64,000 nt of DNA from Liolophura sinensis (taxonomy: Eukaryota > Mollusca > Polyplacophora > Chitonida > Chitonidae). The position numbers and the translations under genes are program-made. The notes beneath the pieces were generated by a model that made no database searches, had not been told where the DNA came from, and saw only the letters and a program-made list of their open reading frames with translations. Position 1 is the stretch's first letter, and every line of letters starts with the position of its first letter. Positions 11,482-22,799 of this stretch are shown here, piece after piece. The stretch lies in contig NC_088298.1 of assembly GCF_032854445.1 (NCBI RefSeq), positions 17,071,976 to 17,135,975 on the forward strand. The letters are read 5' to 3'.

Positions 11482-11826
11482 GGGGGGGGGGGTGAGTGAG
11501 TGAGTGAGTGAGTGCTTGGGGTTTAACGTCGTACTCAACAATTTTTCAGTCATATGACGACGAAGGAATCCTTAGGGTGCATGTACCTCCTTGTTGCAGG
11601 ACGGATTTCCACCGCTCTTTTATTTAGTGCTGCTTCACTGAGAGGACTTACCGAAGGTAAGTAAGTTGCCCCGCCCGAGCCATTATACTGATACGACATG
11701 CTGAACGACAAGCGAGGAAGTGACAACTTCCTCTTTTAAAGTCTTAGGTGTGACTCGATCAAGGATTGATCCTGGATCTACCGGTCCCGAAGCGGACGCT
11801 CTACCAACTGTGTTATCGGGGGAAGG
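11482..11826 (-). mobile_element. SINE family 2, minus strand, next to a poly-G tract
   Basis: Near full-length copy. The tail (GTGAGTGAG repeats, then GCTTGGGGTTTAACGTCG) lies on the left and the tRNA-like head ends near 11822 in ATCGGGG. A run of 11 G at 11482-11492 adjoins the tail, and another G-rich run follows the head. Confidence 0.88.
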
Positions 11827-11829
11827 GGG

Positions 11830-13000
11830 GGGGATAAATTTGTCATCATAATGTACTTTGTTGCCGGATGACTAGTACATTGAACAGAGCGTATATAGAC
11901 CTACATATATAGAAACTCATTTTGTCACCGGCTGACAGTTTTTGTTTAGAAGTCTTATGAGCTTTATGTTGCCCTTAAACGAAATTTGTTATCCCATGAT
12001 TGCATTCCTGTATGCTGATCCATGATAATCTTGTCACAGTGTATTTAATACTTTCAAAAAAGTGCTCATTTAGATTTAGCAGAAAGTCCGTTATCTGAAT
12101 GTATTTATTGCAGCCGATTGTTTTGTTAAACATAACGCACATATTTAATTAATTGGACTTAAACGTTTGCTGTGACGTCGCCCTACTGTCTGCCCATTTG
12201 TTTATATACAAGAATCCAAACTTTCTAGTTTGTGGTTTGAATGGTGATGGCTGATGGTTGTACCGTTTGAGTGCGCCTTTGATTGGGTGTACGGTAGAGC
12301 GAGATTCGAACGCACGAACACAAAAGACTTTTCAATATCCCACTGAGCTATCCGTGAAGATCATACAACCTTCTCCGTTTCGACGGCTTTAAACGTTTGT
12401 TGTGACGTCACTCATTTTTCTAACCGATTATAAGAGTGTTATATATGAAAGGCCTAATTCGATTCTTATCAATGTGAAATTTATTTTCTAACAGGTCCGT
12501 TCTTCACTTTCATTTCAAATACACCAAATGTTGCCAGTGTGAAAAAAGGCAGAGTGGCCTCATCAATTCTCTTAGGCACAAATATGAACCGCAAAACAGA
12601 GTATGTAATTAGGTGAACTGGTGGGTCTTACTTTTGGCATTTTGATTATGAGCATGTTAGATATCTCGAGGTGACAGATTATATGTACGTTTCAATCAAT
12701 TCAGATTTACTTTCCCGCATGACTGTTCATAGGCCGAGTCACTATCTATAACCTTACACACCCAGTTTATGCTCAAGTTCAACGGACTGGACTCCCATTG
12801 GCTAAAAGCCCCAACATTGTTCCGCTAAAACTTCATGTAACACGAGCACGAAAGATCAACCATGCTGCCTATCATTTTCTCAACTATGCAAATAATGCGG
12901 CTCGGCCGGCAAGAAAGACGTTAATTGTGATGTAACGTCTTTTCATTATTAGCTTGAAATAATACCGCGCGATTCTTGAAAAATTATCGATACTTGTTGC
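11830..13000. other. Unassigned intergenic DNA with a palindromic-element fragment
   Basis: Mostly unrecognised. The stretch at about 12075-12135 (AGAAAGTCCGTTATCTGAATG, then TTTATTGCAGC) resembles one arm of the palindromic element at 18453-18683. Confidence 0.4.
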
Positions 13001-13029
13001 TATACTACAAACACGATTAAGTGGGAGAA

Positions 13030-13235
13030 ACAGTTTGCAACAGCTGAAAGATTGTGTTATGAAAACAGAATACATTCTGTCATTACTCAACAGACTTTCT
13101 GTAAATTTTAACAGAATACGTTTTGGAGTGTACCAGAGTTATAGTTATTATGTATACTCCCAGAATAATTTCAACAAAATAAAAACTAGGTACCGGAATA
13201 TCAATTCGATCAGACCGAATCCCGGAGCGACAGAC
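13030..13235 (-). mobile_element. Partial palindromic non-autonomous element, inverted copy
   Basis: Reverse-complement match over about 190 bases to 18335-18520. Shared blocks include the arm (ACAGAATACATTCTG, then AAATTTTAACAGAA) and a flank with TTATAGTTATTATGTATACTC, AATTTCAACAAAATAAAAACTAGGTACC and an ATTCGATCAG end. Only one arm is present, so this copy is incomplete. Confidence 0.7.
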
Positions 13236-13639
13236 CGAAGTTCTGATCGGCTTATACGCCGATCCCTCTTTTGGATGCTAACGGTGGACACACTCGGTTC
13301 TGAGCTCTGTGAATTGTGATTACCGACCACTCTGTTATGAAATTATTTCGTGCGTGTATATTTTTGTTGAGCTTACAAAAGACCGTAAGTACACTAAAAC
13401 GCTCTTCATACCACTGCTGCAAAACCTGCCCGATTTGACGTCACTTCAGAAATATCTTCTCCCCACATCAGATCACTGCGTCGGTACCGATAGCGTGATT
13501 GTTAAGGACGCTAAATGGTGTGGTTCTTTGTAAATTATTTTAGAACCAATGGTTTCCACTCATTTCCTTTGTAAAAATATAAAAAGTTAAGCTCAGTTTC
13601 TCTCAGAACTGGAGATCGTCTTTAAACATTCAGAAAAAT

Positions 13640-15655
13640 ATGGAGGTCATTTCCACTCATGTAAAACTGAAGGTAAGACTGGTCTGATTTCCACCCACGT
13701 AAGACTGAACTCATTTCCACCCAGGTTACATTGAACTGACTTCCACCCAGGTTATATTGAACCAATTTACACCCATGTAAGACTTAAATGATTTCTACCC
13801 AGGGAAGACTGAACTGATATACATCCGAGTAAGACTCAACTGATTCCCATCCAGGTATGAAAGACTGAACTTATATCCACCCAACCTGCATGGGTAGAAC
13901 ATTGTTTTAGTCTGTATGGGTGGAAAATGGTTTCAACCTGCATGATTAAGGAAACAGTTTCCACCTGTATGGGTAAAAAATAGGTTTAACTTGAACGAGT
14001 AGAAAATAATTTCCACCTATATGGGTAGAAAACGGATTTTCACGCAGGTATTAAAGACTGGACTAATTTCCACCCATGTATGACTGAACTGATTCCCACC
14101 CAGGTAACACTAAACTCATTTCCACCCAAGTAAGGTTAAACTCATTTCCACCCATGTAAGACTGAAGCCATTTGCACTCATGTAAGACTGAACTCATTTC
14201 CACCCAGGTATTAAAGACTGAACTGATGTCCGCTCAACCTGCATGAGTAGAAAATAGTTTCAACCACTGTACGTATTGTTAAGAAAAAGTTTCAACCTGC
14301 ATGGGTAGAAAATAGTTTTAACCTGCACTAACTAGTTTTAACATTCATGGGCACAAAATAGTTCCAACCTGCATGAGTAGCAAATGGTTTCGACCTACAT
14401 GGTTAAGAAAATTGTTCCAACCTGTATGAGTAGAGAAGACTTAAAGCGTATGGGTAGAAAACAGTTTAAACCTGCATGAGTGAAATATAATTTCATCCTG
14501 CATGAGAAGAGAATAGTTTTAACCTGTATGGGCAGAAAATAATTTCAACCTGCATGAGTGGAAACATAGTTTCAACGTGCATGAGCAGGGAATACTTTCA
14601 ACCTGTATGGGGAGAAAATAGTTTAATCATGCGTGAGTGGAAAATAGTTTTAACCTGCATGAGTAGAAAGTAGTTTCAGTGTGCATGGGTACAAAATAGT
14701 TTTAACATGCATGAATAGAAAATGGTTTCAACTGCATGGTTAAGAAAATAGTTCCAACCAGCATGAGTAGAGAATAGCTTCAATGCAAATGAGTACAAAA
14801 TAGTTTCAACCTGCATGAGTACAAAATGCTTTCAACCTGCATGGTTAAGAAAATAGTTCCAACCTGCATGGTTAAGAAAATAGTTTCAACCTGGATGGTT
14901 AAGAAAATAGTTCCAACCTGCATAAGTAGAAAATAGTTCCAACCTGTATGGGTAGAAAATAGTTTTAGTCTGCATGGGTCAGAAATAGTTTCAGTCTGCA
15001 TGGGTCAGAAATAGTTTCAGCCTGCATGGTTAAGAAAATAAATCCAGCCTGCATGAGTAGAAAATAGCTTCAACGCATATGGGCACAAAATAGTTTCAGT
15101 CTGCATGCGTACAAAATAGTTTCACTCTGCATGAGTAGAGAACAGTTTTAACCCGTATGGGTAGAAAATGGTTTCAACTGCGTGGTTAAGACAATAGTTC
15201 CAACCTGCATGAGCAGAGAATAGCTTTAACGCGTATGGGTAGAAAATAGTTCCAACCTGCATGAGTACAAAATGGTTTTAACCTGCATGGTTAAGAAAAT
15301 AGTTCCCATCTGCATGAGTAGAGAATAGTTTTAACCTGTGTGGGTAGAAAATAGTTTCAACGTGCATGAGTGGAGAATAGTTTCAACCTGCATGAGTAGA
15401 AAATAGTTTCAACCTGCATGAGTAGAAAATGGTTTCAACTGCGCGGTTAAGAAAATAGTTCCAACTTGCATGAGCAAAGAATAGCTTTAACGCGTATGGG
15501 TACAGAATAGTTCTAATCTGCATGAGTAGAGAATAGTCTCAACCTGCATGAGTAGAGAATGGTTTTAATGCGTATGGGTACAAAATAGTTCCAACCTGCG
15601 TGGGTAAAAAATAGCTTACACCAGTATGAGTAAAAATTAATTTAAACCTGTATTA
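13640..15655. repeat. 26-bp satellite array, locus 2, with orientation switches
   Basis: About 2 kb of 26-bp monomers. Reverse-type units (GTAAGACTGAACTGATTTCC then ACCCAG) occupy about 13660-13885 and 14045-14240. Forward-type units (TAGAAAATAGTTTCAACC then TGCATGAG) occupy about 13886-14040 and 14243-15655. The reverse complement of one type aligns with the other, so the array is one family with at least three orientation flips. Open frames in it are not genes. Confidence 0.88.
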
Positions 15656-15699
15656 TGACCCCCATAGCAGCAAAGTTTGGGTGTGACCACAGTACATCA

Positions 15700-16565
15700 C
15701 AAGACTGAGCAGACAATGGTTACTCCGACGCTGACATAGCGTTCTCTTCTCTGACGAATTTCACCGCAGGAACGCGGAAGGACGCATACGTCTCTGGCGT
15801 CGCGGTGGTGAACAGTGTCTTGGTGATTGTGTTGTACGAACTGATTGATGTGTCAGCGGAAGCGTGATGGTTTGTGGCGGTATCACTTTCAATCACAGAA
15901 CACAGCTTCATGCATACACTGGTCGTGTTTATTACAGGAATGCCCTTTTAAGACGTCGCGTTATACCTTGTTTCTGTCCACACCAAGAGTTGCATACTTT
16001 TCTGCGGGACAACACCAGAGCACATACAGCACCTACTTCTATGGGCTTTCTGTCACAGAAGAATGTACCTGTTATGTCATGACCTGCCATATCTCCCGAT
16101 CTACCACCCATCAAGGGGCCTCCGTGGCTCGGTTGGTTAGCGCACTAGCGCAGCGTAATGACCAAGGAGTCTCTCACCAATGCGGTCGCTGTGAGTTCAA
16201 GTCCAGCTCATGCTGGCTTCCTCTCCGGCCGTAAGTGGGAAAGTCTCTCAGCAACCTCAGCTCTGCCCGGTTTCCACCTACCATAATGCTGACCGCCGTC
16301 ATATAAGTGAAATATTCTTGAGTACGGCGTAAAACACCAATCAAACAAATAAATAAATAAATATATCACCCATCAAACACGTGTGGGACTATCTGAGATA
16401 GCGCATTGCGGGTCGCCACCAAATCGTCAACTTTGGAGATCTCGCATTAGTCCTACAATGGGAGTGGCGAAGGATACCACAAGCTGTTATCCAGATACTG
16501 ATAGTGTCCATGAGAAGACGTTGTATGGGATGCATTACAAACAGAGGGGCATCCTACCCTGTCCT
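15700..16565 (+). pseudogene. Tc1/mariner transposase relic, split by a SINE
   Basis: Translation in the frame of 15729 shows the Tc1 catalytic core. It reads VLFSDE (first catalytic Asp), then GRIRLWRRGGE, GSVMVCGGI and RDNTRAHTA (second Asp). The frame then shifts and reads SPDLPPI, is interrupted by a SINE, and resumes at KHVWDYLR, ending near IPQAVIQILIVSMRRRC. The third acidic residue, normally Glu in PIEH, is read as Lys (AAA) at 16374-16376. In-frame TGA codons precede HSVLFSDE and CVSGSV. The element is dead. No terminal inverted repeats were found, and the N-terminal DNA-binding part is missing or unrecognisable. Confidence 0.88.
16105..16376 (+). mobile_element. SINE family 1 inserted in the transposase, 10-bp TSD
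   Basis: Full-length plus-strand copy from GGGGCCTCCGTGGCTCGG at 16115 to the AAAT-type tail near 16366. Direct repeats CACCCATCAA at 16105-16114 and 16367-16376 flank it. It splits the transposase just before the position of the third catalytic residue. Confidence 0.95.
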
Positions 16566-16963
16566 GCCTTTATCTTTGGACCTCTTGTTTGTTCTATTTC
16601 CCATACATTAACATTGGGTACTTCCAATGACACTTTTCATTACTAATGCGTAACTGACTTAACTGAGTGTGAATGTAATAAGCAGCCAACGCCAATTAAA
16701 ATTTGGTTCAGCGTCAATTTCACTTTTTAGATCTGATGCGTTCTCAATGCAGTTCAGTATATGTATAGTAAAATATTCTGTTCACATTGAGACTATATAT
16801 ATCGGCTTAGTAAGTGGGTCATAAAAGGGATATAATGTAAATAGTAGGACTAAACGGTGTTATAAATATGGGTACAGTATACTTCCAGAAAAGACGTAGC
16901 AAGATACATGAGATATTGAATTACGATGGCATGAATACAGTGATTAGCATTGTCAGTGTATGA

Positions 16964-17168
16964 TTCTAGCTCTTGCTGGCTTTATTACGTTTCTATCCCG
17001 ATGGCACGTAGGAAGGCGTTGGTGCCTGCCTCTCCGATCGTACATAGGAAGGTGTTGATGTCTACCTCTCCGGTCGTGGGTTTCCCTGGACTCGCATAAT
17101 GTTGACAGTCGTCGTATAAATGAAATATTCTTGAGTACGGCGTGAACCACCAAATGAATAAATGAATA
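16964..17168 (+). mobile_element. Degenerate SINE family 1
   Basis: The tail region is clear (GTCGTATAAATGAAATATTCTTGAGTACGGCG and AATGAATAAATGAAT). The middle is rearranged, with the block ACGTAGGAAGG occurring twice. Confidence 0.75.
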
Positions 17169-17635
17169 GTCTTGAGATGCCTGACAATCCGCCCGTACGT
17201 CAGCCTGTTTTAAAGACAAAGAAAACACTAACGTAAAGTTCATGTCTGATGAAAGACTATAAGGTGGTTTCTAGTACGAGAGTGCTGTGACATTATGCTG
17301 GACAAAATTTCTTGCTGCCAATGATGGCCCAAAACCAACGTCAGGGACAAAGATAACGTAGAGCCTACAAAGAAAAACGGAGGACGAATTGCCTGCACTG
17401 TGCAAATACAGATAGTCATCGTAAGATAATACTCTGAGAGGAAGGCCGTGCCTGGCATACAACATCACGCTTGTCATAAGGCGTCATTTTCGGTGACTAA
17501 AGTTTTCACTACCTGCTAATTTTGTCACCTTAACCACAGGTCTTTCTGTCGATCCGACAGGCCCGGTCATTCTATCATATGTGTACTGTATGTCCTCCCT
17601 TATTTAACATACCCTAATATCACAGAACTGATTGC

Positions 17636-17795
17636 CCCGATGTCAGTATAACGTGACTGGATGGGGGTGTCATGTCTGCATGGTGTCATATTGGCGACAT
17701 GAACTCGTACTGTACTCAACACACACCTAATGACTCCTCGCCGTCATGTGACTGAAAATTGCTAAGTACGACGTAAAATCCCAAGCACAGGTACT
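17636..17795 (+). mobile_element. SINE family 3, 5'-truncated
   Basis: Matches the body of the family 3 copy at 38045: GATGTCAGTATAA, GGTGTCATGTCTG, GGCGACATGAACT, then the GTCATGTGACTGAAAA tail. The head is missing. Confidence 0.75.
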
Positions 17796-18330
17796 TACAC
17801 ACAAACATAATACATATATACATATCGAGAGGAATAGATATTTATATTTAATCCAGTCATTGTATAATTATATATACGTTGTTATTTTTATATTTATATA
17901 CACCAATCATATATTAAGCCTTGTTAAGTATATCAAGTCTTGACGAGATCTCTTGTGGATTTGTGGATTTTAATATTTCATTTTTATAGTTGCTCCATGC
18001 ATCCAAGCCAGTCCCTCTAATAGTCCCTTCTAGTTAATGACGCTAATAATAATAATAATAATAATAAGATTCATTCTTTCATGCATTTCAAACTAACGGA
18101 GAAGATATGAAAAATGTCTATTATTTTGAACCTGAAACTGGCACCTGGTTTAAAGGAGAGTGTCCCGTCATTTGGCACAAATTACAGAGTGCACAACAAA
18201 ATCCGATGAGCGCATATCATTCAGGATTAAATTACTACTAGGTACCAGTCATCTGTAAAGCGAGAACACCGTCTTGTCCAATGATTCCCTTAAAGCCCTA
18301 CGCATTATAAACATTACACTACACCTGACA
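17796..18330. other. AT-rich unassigned DNA with an AAT microsatellite
   Basis: Contains (AAT)n at about 18046-18068 and ATATATA-rich DNA near 17800-17900. No gene seen. Confidence 0.5.
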
Positions 18331-18334
18331 ATCA

Positions 18335-18683
18335 TAAAAACCTGATCGAACTGATATACCGGTACCTAGTTTTTATTTTGTTGAAATTACTCTGGGAGTA
18401 TACATAATAACTATAACTTTGCAGCAAGCATATTCTGGTACACTTCAAAAATTATTCTGTTAATTTTAACAGAAAGTCTGTTGAATGATGCTAGAATGTA
18501 TTCTGTTATTATAACACAATCGTGTGCCATATTCAACATAATAACATGTTAGACTAATGGAATGGTTATGTTGAATAAATAGAATATGTGTGTTATATTC
18601 AACAGAAGAATCTGCTGCAATAAATACATTCTAGCATCACTCAGATAACAGGTTTTCTGTTAAATTTAACACATTATATTTTT
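18335..18683. mobile_element. Palindromic MITE-like element
   Basis: The left arm (about 18453-18513) contains GTTAATTTTAACAGAAAG and TGATGCTAGAATGTATT. The right arm (about 18620-18683) carries the inverse of these blocks. The about 110-base centre has TTATATTCAACAGAAGAATC. The flank from 18335 is also shared with the inverted partial copy at 13030-13235, and a diverged relative lies at 24935-25110. It has no coding capacity. The class of transposase that moved it is unknown. Confidence 0.7.
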
Positions 18684-18739
18684 TGAGAGCATAAAATAAA
18701 TTATGCCAAGATTGGTATGGATCAGCGTATCCATCATCG

Positions 18740-19365
18740 GATGACATAGGCTCTGGGATTCTGGTAAGGCGGGGAATCGGCCCTGGAGAGGTATGGTAAG
18801 AAAGTGCAAGTTTCAAAATCCTAACACAGTTCTCTAAATTTTCAAATCAGAAATATAAAACTTGGTCCAAAAACTCATAAAAGTATTATGGCCATAAAAG
18901 AGATGGTTGCTCAGTATTAACCCGCCAAAAATGCACTCTGGATCAAAGACGCCAATTCTTCGGTTAAACGAGGCACAGTTTGAATTATTTTAAAGGGCAA
19001 CGTTAACCAGAAAAATGTCTTTACTGAAACTTTTATGTGTATATTTTCTACACATTGTCAAAGTTTCGTTTTGGTTAAGGTTTGTCTTCATTTGTAAAAC
19101 ATAAATTTTATAATGTGATCAGTTTTGTCATATTTTGGCAAGTTCAAAATCAGTATTTTTGCAAAAGTCTCTTATGCCTCCTTCATGGTACAGTGAACTG
19201 AGGTAGTCACTGCAGAGAACAGGTTGTATCTCGAGTAAGACCTCGAATCTTTGTGGCTCTGTTTTCTTTTCTTTGGAAACATACTTTTATGTGAGTAAAG
19301 ATATAGGCCGCCTTGCATTAATTAGGTGTTGTCATGAGTTAGAATGGATAAGCTATGGTATTAGA
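18740..19365 (+). repeat. Dispersed repeat R1, copy 1
   Basis: Shares a long series of blocks in the same order with 28955-29540 and 29925-30365. They include GGGGAATCGGCCC, AATGCACTCT, ACGCCAATT, TTTCATGTG-like stretches, TCGAATCTTTGTGGCTCT, TTCTTTGGAAACATA and GTGAGTAAAGATA. About 600 bases, no coding frame, family unknown. Confidence 0.75.
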
Positions 19366-20460
19366 CTGTATATATATGTATATAGATATGTGGGTAGAAC
19401 CTAAACACAAAGCTCCACACAATCTTGTTTTCACTTTTTAAGCACATGGCTGGCTAAACATGTAATAAGAAAAGGTGTATAGTTTGAAATGTGGAGGCGT
19501 TAAACATGTGGAAGGTACCGAATATTTTTTGTATGGGAATGTGAAACATGTTTACCCCGACAACATATGGTAAACTAAACATGTTTGATACCTATGCACA
19601 AAACAATTAAACATGTATAAAATGAAGGTGCTTAGCTTGTTCTGCTATAAAATTAATTGTCTTCATTCACATCAGTACTTAAGAAAGGTCTGTAAAAGCA
19701 TGCAACATTTAACTATTTAATGTAAACCGTTGAAGTTGTCTGGAAAATGACAGTAAATCGTGACAAACAGATCCCTCACGTGACCTACAACCATTCTACC
19801 TGAACAGTTCACCACTATTGTACTCCAACCAATGCCCAATCACAGGGTTGTTTTTGCTGTGAGTTACTCTTTTCATATAATAATCTAATAATTAATGCAA
19901 TAAGAAAATAAAAAGTGACCAAAAGATATCCTGAAAGGAACTTTTAATCATGCGAAAGTAAGAAATAAACATTTCCATGGAACAATGTTACTATGCACTG
20001 ACATCAAATTGCCAAGCATATCAGTTCTTTACTTCTGCATACATTGCTTCGCTGTCCTTTCCCTATGTTAAGATGTCTAATAAAAGGATTACCTTAAAAT
20101 TTAGGAGATGGAGTCTACATGCTGACTAACGCACTGACTGTTTAAACTAACGCTGCATGTGACTGTAGTGATGTTATTTTGAAGCTAATTAAAATGTATT
20201 AGAATTTTGCCGGATTTGGAAAGAACTGTAAACTGTTAGTTAAGGGCTTTTTACTTTTTAGCATTTTTGAAAGCTAAGCTGGGAAGTACTAAAACAGATC
20301 TCAGATCTACCTAACGTAACACTACAACACACCAACAACATCACAACTCGCCACAACAACCACGCACGTATATAATGATGCACGACACAACATAAAGTGC
20401 GCAGCAGATAAAAACGCGAACAATTTTATGTGAGAAGATAAAAACAATCGGTGCATACCA
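19366..20460. other. Unassigned AT-rich DNA
   Basis: I see no gene, SINE or array here. ACATGT-rich words recur at 19440-19620 without clear periodicity. Confidence 0.45.
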
Positions 20461-20500
20461 ATACCGCAATTGTGAAGTACAGAGGTACTTCTAGACATCT

Positions 20501-20770
20501 TCTCTTCCAAAAATGAACAGACAACCAGCCTCGTTTTCAATAAGATCATGAGTCCAATGGCGAGCATGCGCAAATAGAACGTGGAGAGGGGAGGTCTACA
20601 AACATTTAGTCGAAACGCGTTCGGGTAGCACATTTTCTCTTCCAAAAATGAACAGACAACCAGCCTCGTTTTCAATAAGATCATGAGTCCAAAGGCGAGC
20701 ATGCGCAAATAGAACGTGGAGGGGCCTACAAACATTTAGACGAAACGCGTTTGGGTAGCAAATAAACTAA
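20501..20770. repeat. Two-copy tandem duplication, period 135 bp
   Basis: The block TCTCTTCCAAAAATGAACAG recurs exactly 135 bases later (20501 and 20636). The following 100 bases are nearly identical, down to the CGAAACGCGTT stretch. Minus-strand open frames here repeat the same peptide and are not a recognised protein. Confidence 0.88.
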
Positions 20771-21315
20771 ATAACAGCGTCATAAAAATCGTCATATAGA
20801 AATGTTTAGCTGTTACATGTGTTCTTAATAACGTGTTTACTTTTCCGTGGAGCAATTCTACATACTTACGTAGATAAGTGCTTAGCTTTGTGTCTTCTCT
20901 ATGTTTATCTCCGATATGCCCATACAAATGTCCTGTGGCCCGTAAACGACGATTACGTGTTTACACTAATCGTGTTTAGTGATCAAATGTCGTGAAACAG
21001 ATACTTTGTGAAGTTTGCTAAACACGTTAAGCATTTTGATACATTTTCCGCCATGCCAAACCTTTGCAGGTGTCTCCGATGTGTGTTAATCCTCATCGCC
21101 ACATTTAGAATGAAGGGAAGCACAAAAACGCACTCAAGTTTTATTGCGTCAGTTTGTAGAGACGGACTTTTTTTTTCCTGACTGCCTGAAGACATACTCT
21201 GTTAACTCTTGATTTGAACTCATTCCCTCAACGTTCTATAATGTTTGTCCGCGACAATAGCGAGACGACCAAAATTAACTCATTTAATCAAATAATGGAA
21301 GAATGTCTGGGTTAT

Positions 21316-21437
21316 TTGATTTATTTGATTTGATTGGTGTTTTACGCCGTACTGAAGAATATTTCACTCATGCGACGGCGGCCAGCATTATGGTGAGAGG
21401 AAAACCCACGTCCATCCCCACGTACGGCTGGAGAGGA
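21316..21437 (-). mobile_element. SINE family 1, head lost
   Basis: Tail (ATTTGATTTGATTGGTGTTTTACGCC) and middle region are present on the minus strand. The copy ends at GGCTGGAGAGGAAA where an AAT microsatellite begins. Confidence 0.85.
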
Positions 21438-21438
21438 A

Positions 21439-21480
<42 letters not shown>

Positions 21481-21530
21481 TTTAATAGTAATAGTAATAA
21501 GAAGAAGAAGGAGAAGAAGGAGAAGAAGAA
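21438..21530. repeat. AAT and GAA-type microsatellite
   Basis: (AAT)n followed by interrupted GAAGAAGAAGGAG units, directly attached to a truncated SINE. Confidence 0.9.
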
Positions 21531-21597
21531 TTCATCATTCTAAGGTTTAATAATTGCGCATTTGAAACAGTTTATATCGTGCGTTTTCAAATAGTCC

Positions 21598-22040
21598 TGG
21601 GGAGCCTTCGAGGCCGAATGAGTCAAGAGTCTCAAGAGTCTCTCGCCATGCTCTAAGTTCAAGTCCGGCTCATGCTGGCTTCCTCTTCGGTCGTAGGATG
21701 TGCAATAAAATACAGAAGTGTCAATGTAAATATGAAAACAGCAACTGAGATTTGTTCCCGTTGGAAGTCTGCTAGTTGCCTCCCCTTATCAACAGTATTT
21801 ACAGAAGCGCCAGGAGTGGTCGAATCGCCAGCATTCGACAGACTCGACTCTGTGTCACTATTTGGCCTGTGACTAGTTTTATCTAGCGTGGGAAGGTCAG
21901 TCAGCAACCTGCGGATGGCCGTGGGTTTCCCCCGGGCTCTGCCCGGTTTCTTCCTACCATAATGCTGGCCGCCGTCGTATAAGTGAAATATTCTTGAGTA
22001 CGGCGTTAAACACCAATCAAATAAATAAATAAATAAATAA
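21598..22040 (+). mobile_element. SINE family 1 in two halves around a receptor fragment
   Basis: 21598-21695 is the head plus early middle, ending GGTCGTA. From about 21887 the same SINE resumes at CGTGGGAAGG and runs to an AAAT tail at 22040. In intact copies these two ends are adjacent. Between them (21696-21886) lies minus-strand receptor pseudogene sequence. ATCTAGCGTGG (21881-21891) and ATCTAGCATGG (22041-22051) flank the tail half like a target-site duplication. Confidence 0.85.
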
Positions 22041-22765
22041 ATCTAGCATGGAGTCCAGAACGGGCTGTTTTGAAGCGTACTTCAGGTAAAGAACCACACC
22101 GAAGATTACGGAATATATGAAAATGGAAACAACACCGACTATCATGAAAATAGTCACCATAAAGTTATGAAAATGTATAATGGATTCCTCTGATATTGTC
22201 GTCCTATCGAAGCTGCAGTAACCGTTCTTCTGTACGCCAGCGTGGGAAAAATGGACACCGATAGTGAATAGACGCCAACGACACCAATAGCGATGAAAGG
22301 TCGTCTGTGATAAGTGGCTTGGGCATGACCGGCGCAGACGCATGCGCATCGATCTACGGCAAGGAAGGCAAACTGAAACAATACTTGACGTTTTCAAAGA
22401 AGTGAAAGCAATCGCATACGAAATTGCAGGAAGTAGCGAACATTTGGGCTTCGAGAGCAATAGCGAAAGGTAGGTAGAGACAACAAGAGATCAGAACGTT
22501 AGCTGTTCGCCCCACTTGGCAAACACGTTCAGGACTGAGGAGTTACCGGTCACTCCCACCAGTAAAAGGACAGACTGCATCCCGATGAGGGTGTGCATAT
22601 CAGAAATACTGGGCAACCCCTGTGGGCCTTCCCCCACCTTCTTCAAAAAAGTTTCGTTCTCCAATGATGCCATGGCGTGTATTTGTGCAGAAGCAAGGAA
22701 AAGCGAAGATAAACCAATATAAATTAGACGAAAGTTTGAAAAGTAAAAGAAAACAATAGACCAAA
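21696..22765 (-). pseudogene. Disrupted paralogue of the 8439-9482 receptor
   Basis: The minus-strand ATG at about 22673 and the first 50 codons match the intact receptor. About 33 bases are then lost in helix 2, removing the region of its conserved Asp. Further losses of about 10 bases at the end of helix 3 and 4 bases after helix 4 shift the frame. SINE sequence sits in the third inner loop. The match resumes at 21886-21696 through the loop and the start of helix 6 and then stops, so helix 7 is missing. Similarity extends at least 60-90 bases upstream of the ATG, including the intron-like pyrimidine run, which favours DNA duplication over retrocopying. Confidence 0.92.
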
Positions 22766-22799
22766 TATACATATACGTCAATAAAACATCTCAAATGAA

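Noticed and set aside
14780-15001. 73-codon minus-strand frame with repeated peptide
   Set aside because: It is a translation of the 26-bp satellite.
20322-20735. 137-codon minus-strand frame with repeated FYLRMLA peptide
   Set aside because: The repetition comes from the 135-bp tandem duplication. No domain is seen.
21696-22765. Receptor pseudogene as a retrocopy
   Set aside because: Similarity extends upstream of the ATG into intron-like DNA, and there is no A-tail at the end of the copy.
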